This document shows positions 10,578 to 21,240 of a DNA stretch of 64,000 nt, one piece after another. Source of the stretch: Mixophyes australis (taxonomy: Eukaryota; Chordata; Amphibia; Anura; Limnodynastidae). The notes under the pieces are model-generated. The model saw only the letters and a list, made by a program, of their open reading frames with translations, was not told where the DNA came from and ran no database searches. The stretch's first letter is position 1; the number at the start of each line of letters is the position of its first letter. The position numbers were made by a program, and so were the translations under genes. The stretch covers positions 184,026,448 to 184,090,447 of the forward strand of contig JAVHZZ010000005.1 of NCBI GenBank assembly GCA_036250195.1, read 5' to 3'.

Positions 10578-10922
10578 ATGCTGTCAGCAACAACACAGCA
10601 AACAACTCTGCCTTCTAAAGAGAAATTATCACAAATCCCCAAGGCGAGTCCAAGGGTGTTGGTGGTTGCGAAGCCTGACCTTCCCATCACTGTACGGGAA
10701 GAGGTGGCTCCTTCCACCATTTGCAGCATGCCCTCTGCATATGCTGGAAGGATCACCCACAGTCCAGTTACAGATTTGGCTAATGAAGGTGTGAATGTTG
10801 TACACTGGGAGGAGGATATTGATGTAGCTGACGCTGAGGAGGATGTTGATGATTATGATGCAGACAGATACCAAATTGCCTTTCTCAATTTCTATTTATA
10901 TTCTAGATTATATAACGCCTGA
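10578..10922 (+). pseudogene. hAT element, second N-terminal frame fragment
   Basis: Frame rich in Ser/Thr/Pro (MLSATTQQTTLPSKEKLSQI) followed by an acidic stretch with repeated Asp/Glu (WEEDIDVADAEEDVDDYDAD). It follows the previous frame after about 70 bases that contain a stop and a C-run. Likely one ancestral protein with the preceding fragment. The catalytic part starts only at about 11170, after a duplicated non-coding segment (CAGACAGATACCAAA occurs at 10861 and 10962). Confidence 0.4.
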
Positions 10923-11190
10923 ATAGTTTTCCATTTTACTCCTAGTGGAAAGGGGATCTGATGCAGACAGATACCAAACTGCCTTTGTCAATTTCTTTGT
11001 ATATTTGAATTTCTAGTTCTACAGTCTATGCAGGCTGCTTTTTTTATATTCAACTACAAGTGTAGGGCGGAAGGGGGGGGGGGGCATAGATAGCCACCAA
11101 AGTAACGTGGTCCATTTAATTTCACTTTCTAGCTCCACAGTCTGTGCAGCCTGCTTTTTTTATCTTCAAAGTATTTACAAGCCTTGCAAT

Positions 11191-11835
11191 CTAAATTATC
11201 AAGAGGTAGTGACGTGCTAGAACTCCACCCTCTATATGCTGCAGAGCATGGAGGAGCATCAAAAGGCCATTCAAGCCTACACAGCCACCTACGACATAGG
11301 AAAAGGAGTGGGGATGCGCCTGAGTCAAGCGCACTGGAGAATGATTTCCGTGTTGTGCAAGGTTCTGCAGCCATTTGAACTTGCCACACGAGAAGTCAGT
11401 TCCGACACTGCCAGCTTGAGTCAGGTGATTCCCCTGATCAGGCTTTTGCAGAAGCAGCTGGAGAAAGTGAGGAAGGAGCTGGTACACCATTGCGATTCCA
11501 CCAAGCATGTAGCTCTTGTGGATGAAGCCCTTCATACGCTTTGCCAGGATCCGAGTGTGGTCAGTCTTTTAAAGTCAGAGGAATACATTCTGCCCACCGT
11601 TCTCGATCCTCAGTTTAAAGCGTATGTTGTGTCTCTGTTTCCGGCGGACACAAGTCTACAGCGGTGCAAAGACCTGCTGGTCAGGAGATTGTCCTCTGAA
11701 GAGGACCGTGACATGCCACCAGCTCCACCTTCATTTTCATCACTGTTTGTGCAGTTCCAAAAAAGAGGAACTGCCATTTCTATTGCTACCTTCTTTCTTT
11801 CTGTATTTCCTGTGTCCTGTGGTCTGTTCTGCTAA
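11191..11835 (+). pseudogene. hAT transposase fragment, central region
   Basis: Open frame with the middle part of a ZBED/Ac-like hAT transposase. Visible blocks are MEEHQKAIQAYTATYDIG, LSQAHWRMISVLCKVLQPFE, TASLSQVIPLIRLLQKQLEK and EYILPTVLDPQFKAYVVSLF; the block around LDPQFK is typical of the stretch that precedes the C-terminal dimerisation domain. The frame then runs into unrelated sequence and stops at 11833-11835. Upstream catalytic residues and the C-terminal dimerisation region are missing. The protein would have cut and rejoined hAT ends in the nucleus; this fragment cannot. Confidence 0.75.
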
Positions 11836-12416
11836 GGGCATTGTTATTTCCAAGTTATCCAAAAGTTCTAAAAAAGCAAATTTAAATTTATAAAAAAAAA
11901 TTATAAAAAATTAATTAAAAAAAAAATAATAAAAAATTTTCCAAAAGTAATTGGAAAAAAATATTACAACATTTTTAAAAATCTAGCTTGTAATGCTATT
12001 TAAAAGTCTAACTACGATCATTCACTGTTGCTGTACCCAAAAATAATAGGTACTGCTATTAAAGTACAGTCCAGTGGTACTCTCCTGTGCCGCAGATAAT
12101 TTATAAAAGCTTTGCCGAGTGTGTGTAGTTATGTATCACAGGTTTTAAGAAGAGGCACAACACTGACAACCTGTTAGAGAAACTGAGGGAAATAATCTCT
12201 CTGTGGCTCACCCCACTTAGACTCTCCTGGGGATTCGAATAACTGCCATTTCTATTACTACCTTCTTTCTTTCTCTATTTAAAAAAAAATAAAATAACTG
12301 CCATTTCTAGTACTACGTTAATTGTTTGTGCAGTCACAAAAAAGAGGAACTGCGCCCTTAACTGCTATGTTGGTTTTAGACGTCCATCCGGTGTTCGCCA
12401 TCTGTGCACTGTAATT

Positions 12417-13105
12417 CAGACCAGTTGAGGGTTTTATTATTATATTGTGGCCCCGGTATCAAATTGGGTACCAGGGCCACTCCACTACGCAGTCCAGATA
12501 CTTGTTTGGTGGAAATCAGAACAATTGAGTTTTTTTTTATTATATTGTGGCCCCGGTATCAAATTGGGTACCGGGGCCACTCCACTATGCAGTCCAGATA
12601 CTTGTTTGGTGGAATTCAGAACAATTGAGGTTTTTTTTATTATATTGTGGCCCCGGTATCAAATTGGGTACCGGGGCCACTCCACTACGCAGTCCAGATA
12701 CTTGTTTGGTGGAATTCAGACCAGTTGAGGGTTTTTTTTATTATATTGTGGAGACCACTCCACTACGCAGTCCAGATACTTTTTTGGGTGAATTCAGACC
12801 AGTTGAGGGATTTTTTATTATATTGTGGGGACCACTCCACTACGCAGTCCAGATACTTGTTTGGTGGAATTCAGACCAGTTGAGGTTTTTTTTTATTATA
12901 TTGTGGAGACCACTCCACTACGCAGTCCAGATACTTTTTTGGGTGAATTCAGACCAGTTGAGGGATTTTTTATTATATTGTGGGGACCACTCCACTACGC
13001 AGTCCAGATACTTTTTTGGTGGAATTGAGACCAGTTGAGGGTGATATATTGTGGCCCTGGTACCAAATTGGGTACCGGGACCACTCCACTATGCAGTCCA
13101 GAAAG
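12417..13105 (+). repeat. ~100-bp tandem repeat with shortened ~80-bp units
   Basis: Units of about 100 bp carry CAGACCAGTTGAGGGTTTT, TTATTATATTGTGGCCCCGG, ATCAAATTGGGTACC and CCACTCCACTACGCAGTCCA. Starts step by 100 bp from about 12417. Later units, from about 12717, lack the GGTATCAAATTGGGTACC block and are about 80 bp long. The final unit has the block again. Confidence 0.92.
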
Positions 13106-13628
13106 CTACCTCAGTGAAATGTTTTGGACTAAAAATAATATTGTGAGGTGTGAGGGTGTTCAGAATAGACTGGGAATTAGTGGAAATGACTGTTATTGAA
13201 TGTTATTGAGGTTAATAATATTGTAGGAGTGAAAATAAGCCCAAAAACTTGATTTTGGAACTTTTTATGCTTTTTTCATAATAAATCCGAATCCAAAACC
13301 TTAAATCCGAACCAAAAGCTTTCGACAGGTGTTTTGCGAAACAAATCCGAACCCAAAACATCAAGCAAATCCAAACACAAAACACGAGACACCAAAAGTG
13401 TGCACATCCCTAATATAAACAAAGGAATTGCACAGTATATTTCTCTGTTTTCAAAGGATACCTTATTCAAAACAACTGAATATACTGAAATGGATGCACA
13501 ACTGAATATTCTTATTCTTATTCCTGGTTGTATAGTAGGAACTTTTCTCCCGGTATATTAAAAGTGGATAATTTTCAAGTGGTTGTAAGGCTTTAAAAAA
13601 CGTTAAATCTGCTGAAAATGAGCACTAA

Positions 13629-13941
13629 GGGCCTGAGTCATTAAGCAGAGCAAAGCATAAAAAAGGAGTAACTTTGCACCTGGGCAAAACCATGTTGCAT
13701 TGGAGGGGGAGGTAAATTTAAAATGTGATGGCAGGTTATTAGTTGGGGTAGGGCATGTCCTAGATCCACTTTAAATTTCAGTGTAAAAATAAAGCTATCA
13801 AGTATCTGTGTGCTAGATGAAAAAGCAGACAGTATTTATCTTATGTGCAGAATAATAAACTCATTTGCACCCCTTGCATTGTAACATGGTTTGTCCCAGA
13901 GAATATTTACTCCTTTTTTTTTGCCTTAATGGCTCAGGCCC
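13629..13941. mobile_element. GGGCCTGA(G/T)TCATTAA MITE, copy 1
   Basis: Inverted ends GGGCCTGAGTCATTAAG and CTTAATGGCTCAGGCCC. Flanks are TAA and CAA, a possible decayed 3-bp duplication. The interior shares CATGTTGCATTGGA, GGGCATGTCCTAGATCCACT, CTATCAAGTAT and CATTGTAACATGGTTTGTCC with copies at 16187 and 62107. Confidence 0.85.
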
Positions 13942-14157
13942 CAAGACACAAAATTATATTTTCCAGGACACTGCAAACTATATAGTGAACTTTATTTGAG
14001 GCTTCATCCTGAATCTGCAACTTCACCATTTCCTTTATTAATCCAGTGTTGTCCATTTAATATTAATTATTAATATATACTGATTAATAATATATAGTAT
14101 ATTTCTACCTGCTAGAAGCCTCAGCTTCTGGTCCCCTCATGTATATATGTATCCAGG

Positions 14158-14169
14158 TATATATATATG

Positions 14170-14213
<44 letters not shown>

Positions 14214-14214
14214 T
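14158..14214. repeat. (TA)n microsatellite
   Basis: Alternating TA with a few G and C interruptions. Confidence 0.95.
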
Positions 14215-15246
14215 AAAATTATTAATTTGAGTAAATTGGAAGAAACATTTTTGCTGTACATTTATCATAGAGGAAAAAGGCGGGTCATTGTGACAATTGC
14301 TCATAGTACATAACCTTCATCAAATCAATACAAATAGCCAAAGCCTTGATAAGTATTAGCATTGTTAGAAATTCAGAGTACACATTATCAGTATAAACAT
14401 TTCTGCTATCCCACTAAAATCATTAAAAGGAAACTGGGCTTCCTTCCCTGATTATTATTGTTGGTTTCATTTAGCTCTGTGCCTGTGATTGCTTTCATAC
14501 GGACTAGATTTACAAAAAACATTTTATATCAAATGGAAGATTACAGCAAGTAGACGAGACAGCCCACATGGCTCTCCAATTACAATAATTGCATCCACTG
14601 ATCTGTCTTTATTTCCTTCCTCTTTAATTTTGTGGCATAATGTTAAAATTGGTCTTACATTCTAACCAATATGTGGTTCATCTTTTCATCCCAAGCTTTT
14701 ACTGCATAGAGGAAATTTGTATTAAAAAATAACTGTTAAGGATATCAAGATGCTCACATCCTTATGAACCGATATGATGTTATAATTCAATTTATTCATG
14801 TTTAACAAAAAGCATCAACATCAATGTAATTAAAGTCATTCCTGGAATAAGTACACAGCAATGTAATGTAAAAGACTTCTATGGTTGTAATCTACCCTAC
14901 ATTTGGGCTTGTTGTCATATAAAGCATACTGGGATATTCAATGGCAGAACTAGGGAATGGGGTGTCCAGGTGCAAAAATATATTTTTGGCCTTCATCATC
15001 ACCTCTACCTCTCGACCTCTTTCAGTAAATGAAGAAAAAATATCAAATGTTTACTTAACTTGGACCAGGAAGGAGCATCATTTTCAAATGGCATACTGAG
15101 AGTATTGGTACACCAGCAGCTGCAGCAGCCTATATACTCAGCTGCCAATCATTCTAAGTAGTGAAAGTCAGACCAGTAACATCAGAAGAGGCTGCATGTC
15201 TAACAATTGATAGGCAAAACAGACAGGAATTGGACCAAAATAAACT
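14215..15246. other. No recognisable feature
   Basis: AT-rich sequence without a supported gene or repeat. Confidence 0.5.
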
Positions 15247-15254
15247 GTGGCTGT

Positions 15255-15438
15255 CAGGGGCGGGCTGGCAAGTTTCAGCCCAGGGGTCGCACAGGCGGCC
15301 GCATCACATGACACGCGATGCGGCCTCTGCGCCACTGGTAATATTAAGCTTATGTGGGTGGCACCATTTGCATCCACGGGGGGCGGGGGGGCAGCCGGCC
15401 CAAGCAGTAGTTAGACTGAGCCGCTAAGCCCGCCCCTG
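15255..15438. mobile_element. hAT-type MITE, 184 bp
   Basis: Ends CAGGGGCGGGCT and AGCCCGCCCCTG are inverted repeats. The 8-bp flanks GTGGCTGT (15247-15254) and GTGGCTGG (15439-15446) match at seven of eight bases, as for a hAT duplication. Its GC-rich interior contrasts with the AT-rich flank. No coding capacity. Confidence 0.8.
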
Positions 15439-15446
15439 GTGGCTGG

Positions 15447-16183
15447 CCAATTGAAAGAGATTGCAAGACATAATACTAGGATATAGGAAGGCAGGCCAAG
15501 GGGGTCATCAGAGGAAGATTAGATGGGTTAGTGTGTAAACAAGAGTGTACACAATGAAGAAAGTGGATTAAAAAATAATGTCGGGCAGGTGGGTCCCTGA
15601 TTGATCAGAAGCCCAAGGCTCTGCATCGGCTTCATAGTTCTGCTTATGATTGAACAGGCGGAGACAGTCCCTGCATCACAGCGGCACTACCTGCTACTAC
15701 AATAGTTCCATGTATGGGGACATCTCACTATTTACACCAAAAGAAGAAGAGAGGGAACTACCAATCAAAATAAAATCCTTTTTCATAAGAAAGATGTAAA
15801 AATGATCAGTGTTGAATAAAGATATTATTACTGTTGGAAGATCTGGAGCTGAATATCTAGTGGGTCATGCTGGGAGATATTATGATGGATATGGTAAACA
15901 TTTTTTCTATTGCATCTTACAGGACCGTGTTAGAAAATTCCAGCTGCATTCTCCCTCAACATTATTTTTTTCCACTAAAACCACTTGTAAAAAACAAGAT
16001 TCAGCCACAGTTAATACTGATATGCTTTGTGGTAGACCACACATTTTAGTTTACAGTCTGTACTTGCATCTAGTTAATTTCCGTACAGGGCCATGTGCAC
16101 ATAGTTTTGTTCTTTCTTCATCTATCATGCCCAAAAGGTAAATGTGTGAACAAAAATGTTCATTCAGCATGCACAGTGTATAG
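15447..16183. other. No recognisable feature
   Basis: The longest frame here (15809-16141) has no recognisable domain and ordinary low-complexity composition. I do not call a gene. Confidence 0.5.
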
Positions 16184-16186
16184 TAT

Positions 16187-16475
16187 GGGTCTGATTCATT
16201 AAGGAAAGTAAAGCCAAAAAAGGAGTAACTTTGCACCTTGGCAAAACCATGTTGCATTGGATTTATAGTTCGGGTAGGGCATGTTCTAGATCCACTTTAA
16301 ATTTCAGTGTAAGCATTAAACTATCAAGTATTTGTGTGGTACATGAAAAAGCAGTCAGTATTCTACTGATATGCAAAATAATAAACTAATTTGCACCCCT
16401 TGCATTGTAACATGGTTTGTCCCAGAGAAAATGTACTCCTATTTTTTGCCTTGCATTCCTTAATGAATCAGGCTC
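16187..16475. mobile_element. GGGYCTGATTCATTAAGG MITE, copy 2
   Basis: Ends GGGTCTGATTCATTAAGG and CCTTAATGAATCAGGCTC, flanked on both sides by TAT (16184-16186 and 16476-16478). The interior matches copy 1 in the same orientation. Confidence 0.88.
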
Positions 16476-16478
16476 TAT

Positions 16479-17230
16479 ATGTTTAACATATAGAGTTTAT
16501 TAAAATTCTTTATTGCATCCACACTGGCAAGCCATTTCAGCTCAGTGCTCAGCTGTAACTAGATATTGTAACATCACTGTGGGTCATGTAATAAATCATA
16601 CTTTTTACAATGAAACAATAGCTCTTTATGTCCTGAGATAAAAGGTATTAGATTAAACAACTTACTTTAAGCTGGTGCATTTGATGGACCTTGCTCTTTT
16701 AATGCCTACACTTCTCGGCTCACAATATGGTATTGTGTGAGGCAGAGTGCTTTTTGCTCCTCAGATTTGCGCCATTATTTGAGTCATGTGTAGCAGAAAG
16801 ACTCCTGCTCCACTGGCTTTTTGTCCATACCCCAATGTGTAACTACATTCCTGTTATTCCCTTTCAAGTTTGGCAGCTATTTCTGTGAGCTGGGTGTAAA
16901 CTTCAGCAATCCCCACTGCAGACCTGGGGGGGGGGGCAGTGTCATTATATATACCCTTGTGTAGTAAGCTGTGTTTCTTGTATTGTTGAATATAAATATG
17001 TATTTCTATTCATTATTCAGCTACTGCAGGGAAGCTATATTTAAGTTTGCTGCTGATTAAAAAGAGGTTCCCTTTCTTATGGCTGTTAAAAATAATGAAA
17101 TACACCTACAATTATAACAACAAGCCATTCAATTTCACAGCCTTCCTATTATACTTCAGAATATTTGAGAGGATGTCATAATATCTCATTGTGTGATTTT
17201 GACCCTTTATTTGTGTGACTACATATACAC
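16479..17230. other. No recognisable feature except a short G-run
   Basis: A G10 tract lies at about 16926-16935. Nothing else can be named. Confidence 0.5.
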
Positions 17231-17233
17231 CAG

Positions 17234-17422
17234 GGGGTAAATGTATCAATCTGCGGGTTCTTCAACACCCGCGTGTTCAGCCTCTTCCGCGATTAAATTT
17301 CAAGCGGTGCTGCATTGTAAAGGGTTAACTTCCCTTTACAATGCAGCGCCGCTTGAAATTTAATCGCGGAAGAGGCTGAACACGCGGGTGTTGAAGAACC
17401 CGCAGATTGATACATTTACCCC
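17234..17422. mobile_element. Near-perfect palindromic MITE, 189 bp
   Basis: Two arms of about 90 bp are almost exact inverted copies: GGGGTAAATGTATCAATCTG leads the left arm and its complement ends the right arm; the centre is GGGTTAACTTCCC. CAG flanks both sides (17231-17233 and 17423-17425). The arms differ at only a few positions, so the copy is probably young. Transcribed RNA would fold into a long hairpin. Confidence 0.92.
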
Positions 17423-17725
17423 CAGGTATCATTTGTAACACATGCCTGGGAGCTCCTGCCATAAACTCTTTATTTTTGCAGAAGTTTGATTTTGCAAATC
17501 TATTGATGTTGGTCCCACACTTAGGACTTCATCAATATAAATCCTGTATGGATAAACATTTGTCCCCTTAAAGTCCTATGGTCACAAATTAGAACTTCGG
17601 TGAACCAGGAGGCACAATACTCACATGTAACTGTTGACCCGTTGTCCTTTTGGACACATGACCACTATTTATACACATGCAGAAATTAATCCCTGAATCT
17701 TAATGGTGGTCTTCAATTTTTAGTT

Positions 17726-17793
17726 AACTGGAAGGGTTACGGACCCTAGGAACATTCCTGGATTCTTGCTAAAGATCTTCATTCTACAGATCT
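17726..17793 (+). pseudogene. Ty3/Gypsy pol remnant, chromodomain end
   Basis: The frame reads NWKGYGP, a stop, then EHSWILAKDLHST. This matches the C-terminal chromodomain-like part of vertebrate Gypsy pol proteins, just upstream of the 3' LTR. The in-frame stop and loss of all upstream pol show decay. Confidence 0.7.
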
Positions 17794-17854
17794 TTTAAAA
17801 AAATGTCATAAAAAATTCCCACACAAACCTTTTAGAGTGTCCAGTGTCCACCCT

Positions 17855-17867
17855 TAAGGGAGGGGTA
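17855..17867 (+). other. Polypurine tract of a Gypsy element
   Basis: AAGGGAGGGGTAC lies directly before the TG of the LTR at 17869, the position of the plus-strand primer in LTR retrotransposons. Confidence 0.7.
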
Positions 17868-17868
17868 C

Positions 17869-18537
17869 TGTCACAAACTTACCTGCTCCTCTGCTGTTGA
17901 TTTCCCTGCCCCTGTGTATAGCTCAGCACTTCCTGGTTTGGGCGGTCACATGATCGTTGCTGGGAGGCGGCATATACTATTGGTAGACTATATAAAGCTC
18001 ACCTGGACACTGCAGCCTTGTCAGAGCAACAAGTTACCACTTTGTGCCTAGCTCTTCCTGAACTTTGGCTTGATTAACCTCTGCTTCTGGATCCGCTGCT
18101 GGCGGTGTACCTGTGTATCCGACCCGGCTATCCTTATTGACTACTCTGCTGCCTATGCACCTGTCTATCTGACCTGGCAATTCTTACTGACTACACTGCT
18201 GCCTGTTCACCTGTGTATCCGACCCGGCGACTCTTCTGAGTGTGGTGTATCCTCAGTGTATCCAACCCGGCGTTCCACTGTATACGGCATGGATTCTTCT
18301 GTATGTGCTGTGTTTCTTCACCTAACTGATCCTGTTCCTCTGTGCCGTACTACACTACCTCTACAGAGTCTATTCTCCTTTAGTCTGCCGGATCTCTTAC
18401 CTACCATCAGTCACCTATACCGTCAGTGGGCTAACCTAAGGGCCGCGACCTGCAGACTTCCGGCAGCAAAATCAATCGGCGGTTCTTGGTGAAGCCCGGA
18501 AGGTTCATAAGATAGGAAACCCCTGAGAATCGTAACA
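17869..18537 (+). mobile_element. 3' LTR of a truncated Ty3/Gypsy element
   Basis: Starts TGTCACAAAC right after the polypurine tract and ends ATCGTAACA. A TATA box (CTATATAAAG, about 17988-17997) lies in the expected U3 position. The following part holds ~56-bp repeats with CCTGTGTATCCGACCCGGC, shared with the LTR-like copy at 7918. Only the last bit of pol remains upstream and no 5' LTR is in the window. Confidence 0.82.
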
Positions 18538-19637
18538 GCAGGACTTGATAACAAGTTTTTCATTCATGACAAACATGTCATGGATCATTAATTATGTATA
18601 CCACAATGTCCTTAGTGTCAGAGCATGTTAACACTTGCTACACAAAAAACAATAAAAAAGAAAAAGTTGTAAAACAAAAGTAACAAAGTAAACAAAAGAT
18701 ACAAAACTGAGACAAAATTTACAAATTACATTTTACATTTATAAGTAAAACAAAGTTTGAATAAACATCCAATAAAACACATATATTAAGTATCTCTGTA
18801 AATGTTATAAATCACAAAATAAATTAAGGGTAATATTTTGTGAGTTATATTATATATACCGGTATATATTTTATAGCTAACAGGGGAATTGTAAAAAACA
18901 CATTTTTAAATTTCCCCTCCTTTTGAGCCTGTTTAATGTACATGCATTTAAAAATACATACTCATATATGGAAGTAAAAGATAGCCCTACAGTATTAATA
19001 TGTTTTGGTGGAGTAAAGAAAAAGGTTATTTCTGACAAATCTAACTGAATGTAGTTTCCCGAGGTACTATTTTACCTCTAGAGATTAAAAGATACAATTA
19101 AAATGATAATCTAATTACTGATTAAAGCACTATTGTGTAGTCCTATAAAGTAAAATAAAAAACACTATAGTTGTAAGTTGCCTATTAAATATTGTAACAC
19201 ATGCCTGTCTCCAAGATCAGCAAATGGTGTGTTATTCACAAAGTTGTATTCTAAATAAAAATGTAAAACTCTTTAATAATATGCATTTGGATTAATGAGA
19301 TATAAATGTTAAAAGATGAGAGATAATGCCTCAGGAAAGCATAAACCCCACACATATACCTAGCAGACTGAAAGCATGAATATGCATAATACATTACTTA
19401 AATGTATGCAATAAAATAATCATTTGTGTGCATTTTATGTGAGTGAATGTGACAAATGTGATCAATGAACTATAAACTTTGGGTATTCAGAATATGAGCT
19501 ACAAGGCGTATTCTTTTTTCTTTGCTTTTAATTATAAATCTGATCAGGACCGTGCGGATTCTACTGTAGAGTATGCAGAACATACAGTATAAAGTGACAT
19601 GCCTACTGTACTTTACCTTCTTCCTTAATGCACCAGT
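18538..19637. other. AT-rich DNA without recognisable feature
   Basis: A-rich stretch at 18640-18800, then unremarkable AT-rich DNA. No gene seen. Confidence 0.5.
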
Positions 19638-19645
19638 GACTAGAC

Positions 19646-20762
19646 CAGTCGTGTCAAACTCGTGGCCCACGGGCTACATGCAGCCCAAATGTATATTTTT
19701 TGCGGCCGAGCAAGGGTCCAGAAAATTAAAAAAAATAAAAATACTTCTCTGACACTTCTCTGACACTGCGGCAGTCAGCCCTCTCCTCCCTTCTCAAAAA
19801 ATGTTGGGAGTGAAGAGCACACAGAAAGGAGCCACGATGAGCAAAAAAGAAGAGAAGAAGGCAATAGAAAAGTAAGTGAAGGGGAGCTAAAGTAGCATGA
19901 TGGAGGGCACAGTGTGAAACAGGAGAGACAGATAAAGGGGAGCAAAAGCAGCATAGAGGGTACAGTGTGAAACAAGGGAGACAGGTGAAGGGGAGAAAAA
20001 GCAGCATGGAGGGCACAGTGTTAAACCGTGGAGACAGATGAAGGGGAGCAAAAGCAGCATGAATGGCTCAGTATAAAACAGAGTAGACAGATGAAGGGGA
20101 GCAAAAGCAACGTGAAGGGCGCAGTGTGAAACAGGGAAGACAGATGAAGGGAAGCAAAAACAACATGGAGGGCACAGTGTGAAACAGGGGAGACAGATGA
20201 AGGGGAGCAACAGCAGCACGAAGGGCACATTGTGAAGCAGGGGAGACAGATGAATGGGAGCAACAGCAGCACGAAGGGCACATTGTGAAGCGGGGAGACA
20301 GATGAATGGGAGCAAAGGCAGAATGGAAGCCACAGTGTGAAACAGGGGGGGCAGATGAAGGGGAGCAAAGGCAGCATGGAGGGCACAGTGTGAATCAGAG
20401 GAGACAGGTAAAGGGGAGGAAAAGCAGCACGCGGGGCGCAGTGTGATGCAGGAGAGACAGATGAATGGGAGCAAAGGCAGAATGGAAGCCACAGTGTGAA
20501 ACGGGAGACAGATGAAGGGGAGAAAAAGCAGCATAAAGGGCACAGTGTGAAACAGGGGAGACTGATGAAGTGGAGCAAAGGCAGCGTGACGGACGCAGTG
20601 TGAAACGGAGGAGACAGGTGAAGGGAAGCAAAAGCACCACGGAGAGCACAATGTCAAGCATCAGAGAGAAAACATTAAACTTTATTTTCCTTTTTCTGGC
20701 ACTCACACAATATTAGACTTTGATTATTTGGCCCAATTGGGGTTCTGGGTTTGGCATGGCTG
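19646..20762. mobile_element. hAT non-autonomous element, 1.1 kb
   Basis: A perfect 8-bp duplication GACTAGAC lies at 19638-19645 and 20763-20770. The inverted ends are imperfect: CAGTCGTGTCAAACTCG at the left against CAGCCATGCCAAACCCAG read inward from the right. The body is almost wholly a minisatellite; no transposase is present. Confidence 0.88.
19868..20657. repeat. 53-bp minisatellite, about 15 units
   Basis: Units read GCATGGAGGGCACAGTGTGA, AACAGGGGAGACAGATGAAG and GGGAGCAAAAGCA. Starts at 20216 and 20269 show the 53-bp step. The units vary at about 5-15% of positions. Long minus-strand frames (Cys/Pro/Leu/Ser-rich) are by-products of the repeat and not genes. Confidence 0.93.
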
Positions 20763-20770
20763 GACTAGAC

Positions 20771-20957
20771 ATACAGTGGCTATAAAAAGTCGACACATCC
20801 TTAAGGAAATTGCAGGCATTTGTGATTTAAAGCCTGAAATCAAGATAAATAAAGTCAGACATTTTTCCACCTTTAGTTTCACCTTGCAATCAATACAATT
20901 GAAGTGATAAATCAATAAGAAAAATAAGTGAATATTCTAATGAAGGGGATTCATGTA
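20771..20957 (+). mobile_element. Tc1/mariner-type end fragment
   Basis: ACAGTGGCTATAAAAAGTCG followed by TTTTTCCACCTTTAGTTTCA and ATTGAAGTGATAAATCAA resembles the terminal region of vertebrate Tc1-like elements. Only one end is visible. It abuts the hAT duplication. Recognised from memory of the family. Confidence 0.45.
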
Positions 20958-21240
20958 CAATACTGTGCAAAAAATGTAGGCAGGTGTGGAAAAAATGTTG
21001 CAAACTAAGAACGCTTTTAAAAATAGAAGTGTTAATAGTTTCTTTTTTTTATCAATTAACAAAAGGCAAAGTGAATGAACAGAAGAGAACACTAAACAAA
21101 TTAAACAGCATAAATTTTTCTAGGGACACTTGCATAAGTCAGGGATTTTGTAGGATTATAGCCAGGTGTATGAATAACCAATCATACCAAACAGGCCATA
21201 ATAACCATCATTTTCATATGTAGGTTGAAACATGGAATAC
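20958..21240 (+). mobile_element. Tc1-like element, 5' terminal fragment
   Basis: AATACTGTGCAAAAAATGTA, GGCAGGTGTGGAAAAAATG, AGAAGTGTTAATAGTTTC and GGTTGAAACATGGAATACCA follow the pattern of the untranslated 5' part of a vertebrate Tc1 family. No transposase follows. Confidence 0.55.

Larger units (their letters stand above)
9153..13412 (+). mobile_element. hAT DNA transposon, rearranged non-autonomous copy
   Basis: The 8-bp duplication ATATAAAC lies on both sides (9145-9152 and 13413-13420). The ends are imperfect inverted repeats, TAGAGATGAGC at the left against TAGGGATGTGC read inward from the right, as in Ac-like hATs. Inside are an N-terminal-type frame, a central transposase fragment and several tandem repeats. 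The C-terminal dimerisation part of hAT transposases is not visible, so the copy cannot move on its own. Parts of the 5' region are repeated inside the element (about 9560-10170 against 11800-12125). Confidence 0.9.

Noticed and set aside
12404..13038. Overlapping frames of 74-163 codons in the hAT 3' part
   Set aside because: They follow the ~100-bp tandem repeat and occur in more than one frame with the same peptides.
8145..18270. CRISPR-like arrays (35-, 48- and 53-bp periodic repeats)
   Set aside because: The units abut without unique spacers and lie in eukaryotic mobile elements. They are minisatellites.
19726..20706. Long Cys/Pro/Leu/Ser-rich frames on the minus strand (up to 256 codons)
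   Set aside because: They are the translation of the 53-bp minisatellite inside the hAT element. All three minus frames give similar junk repeats.
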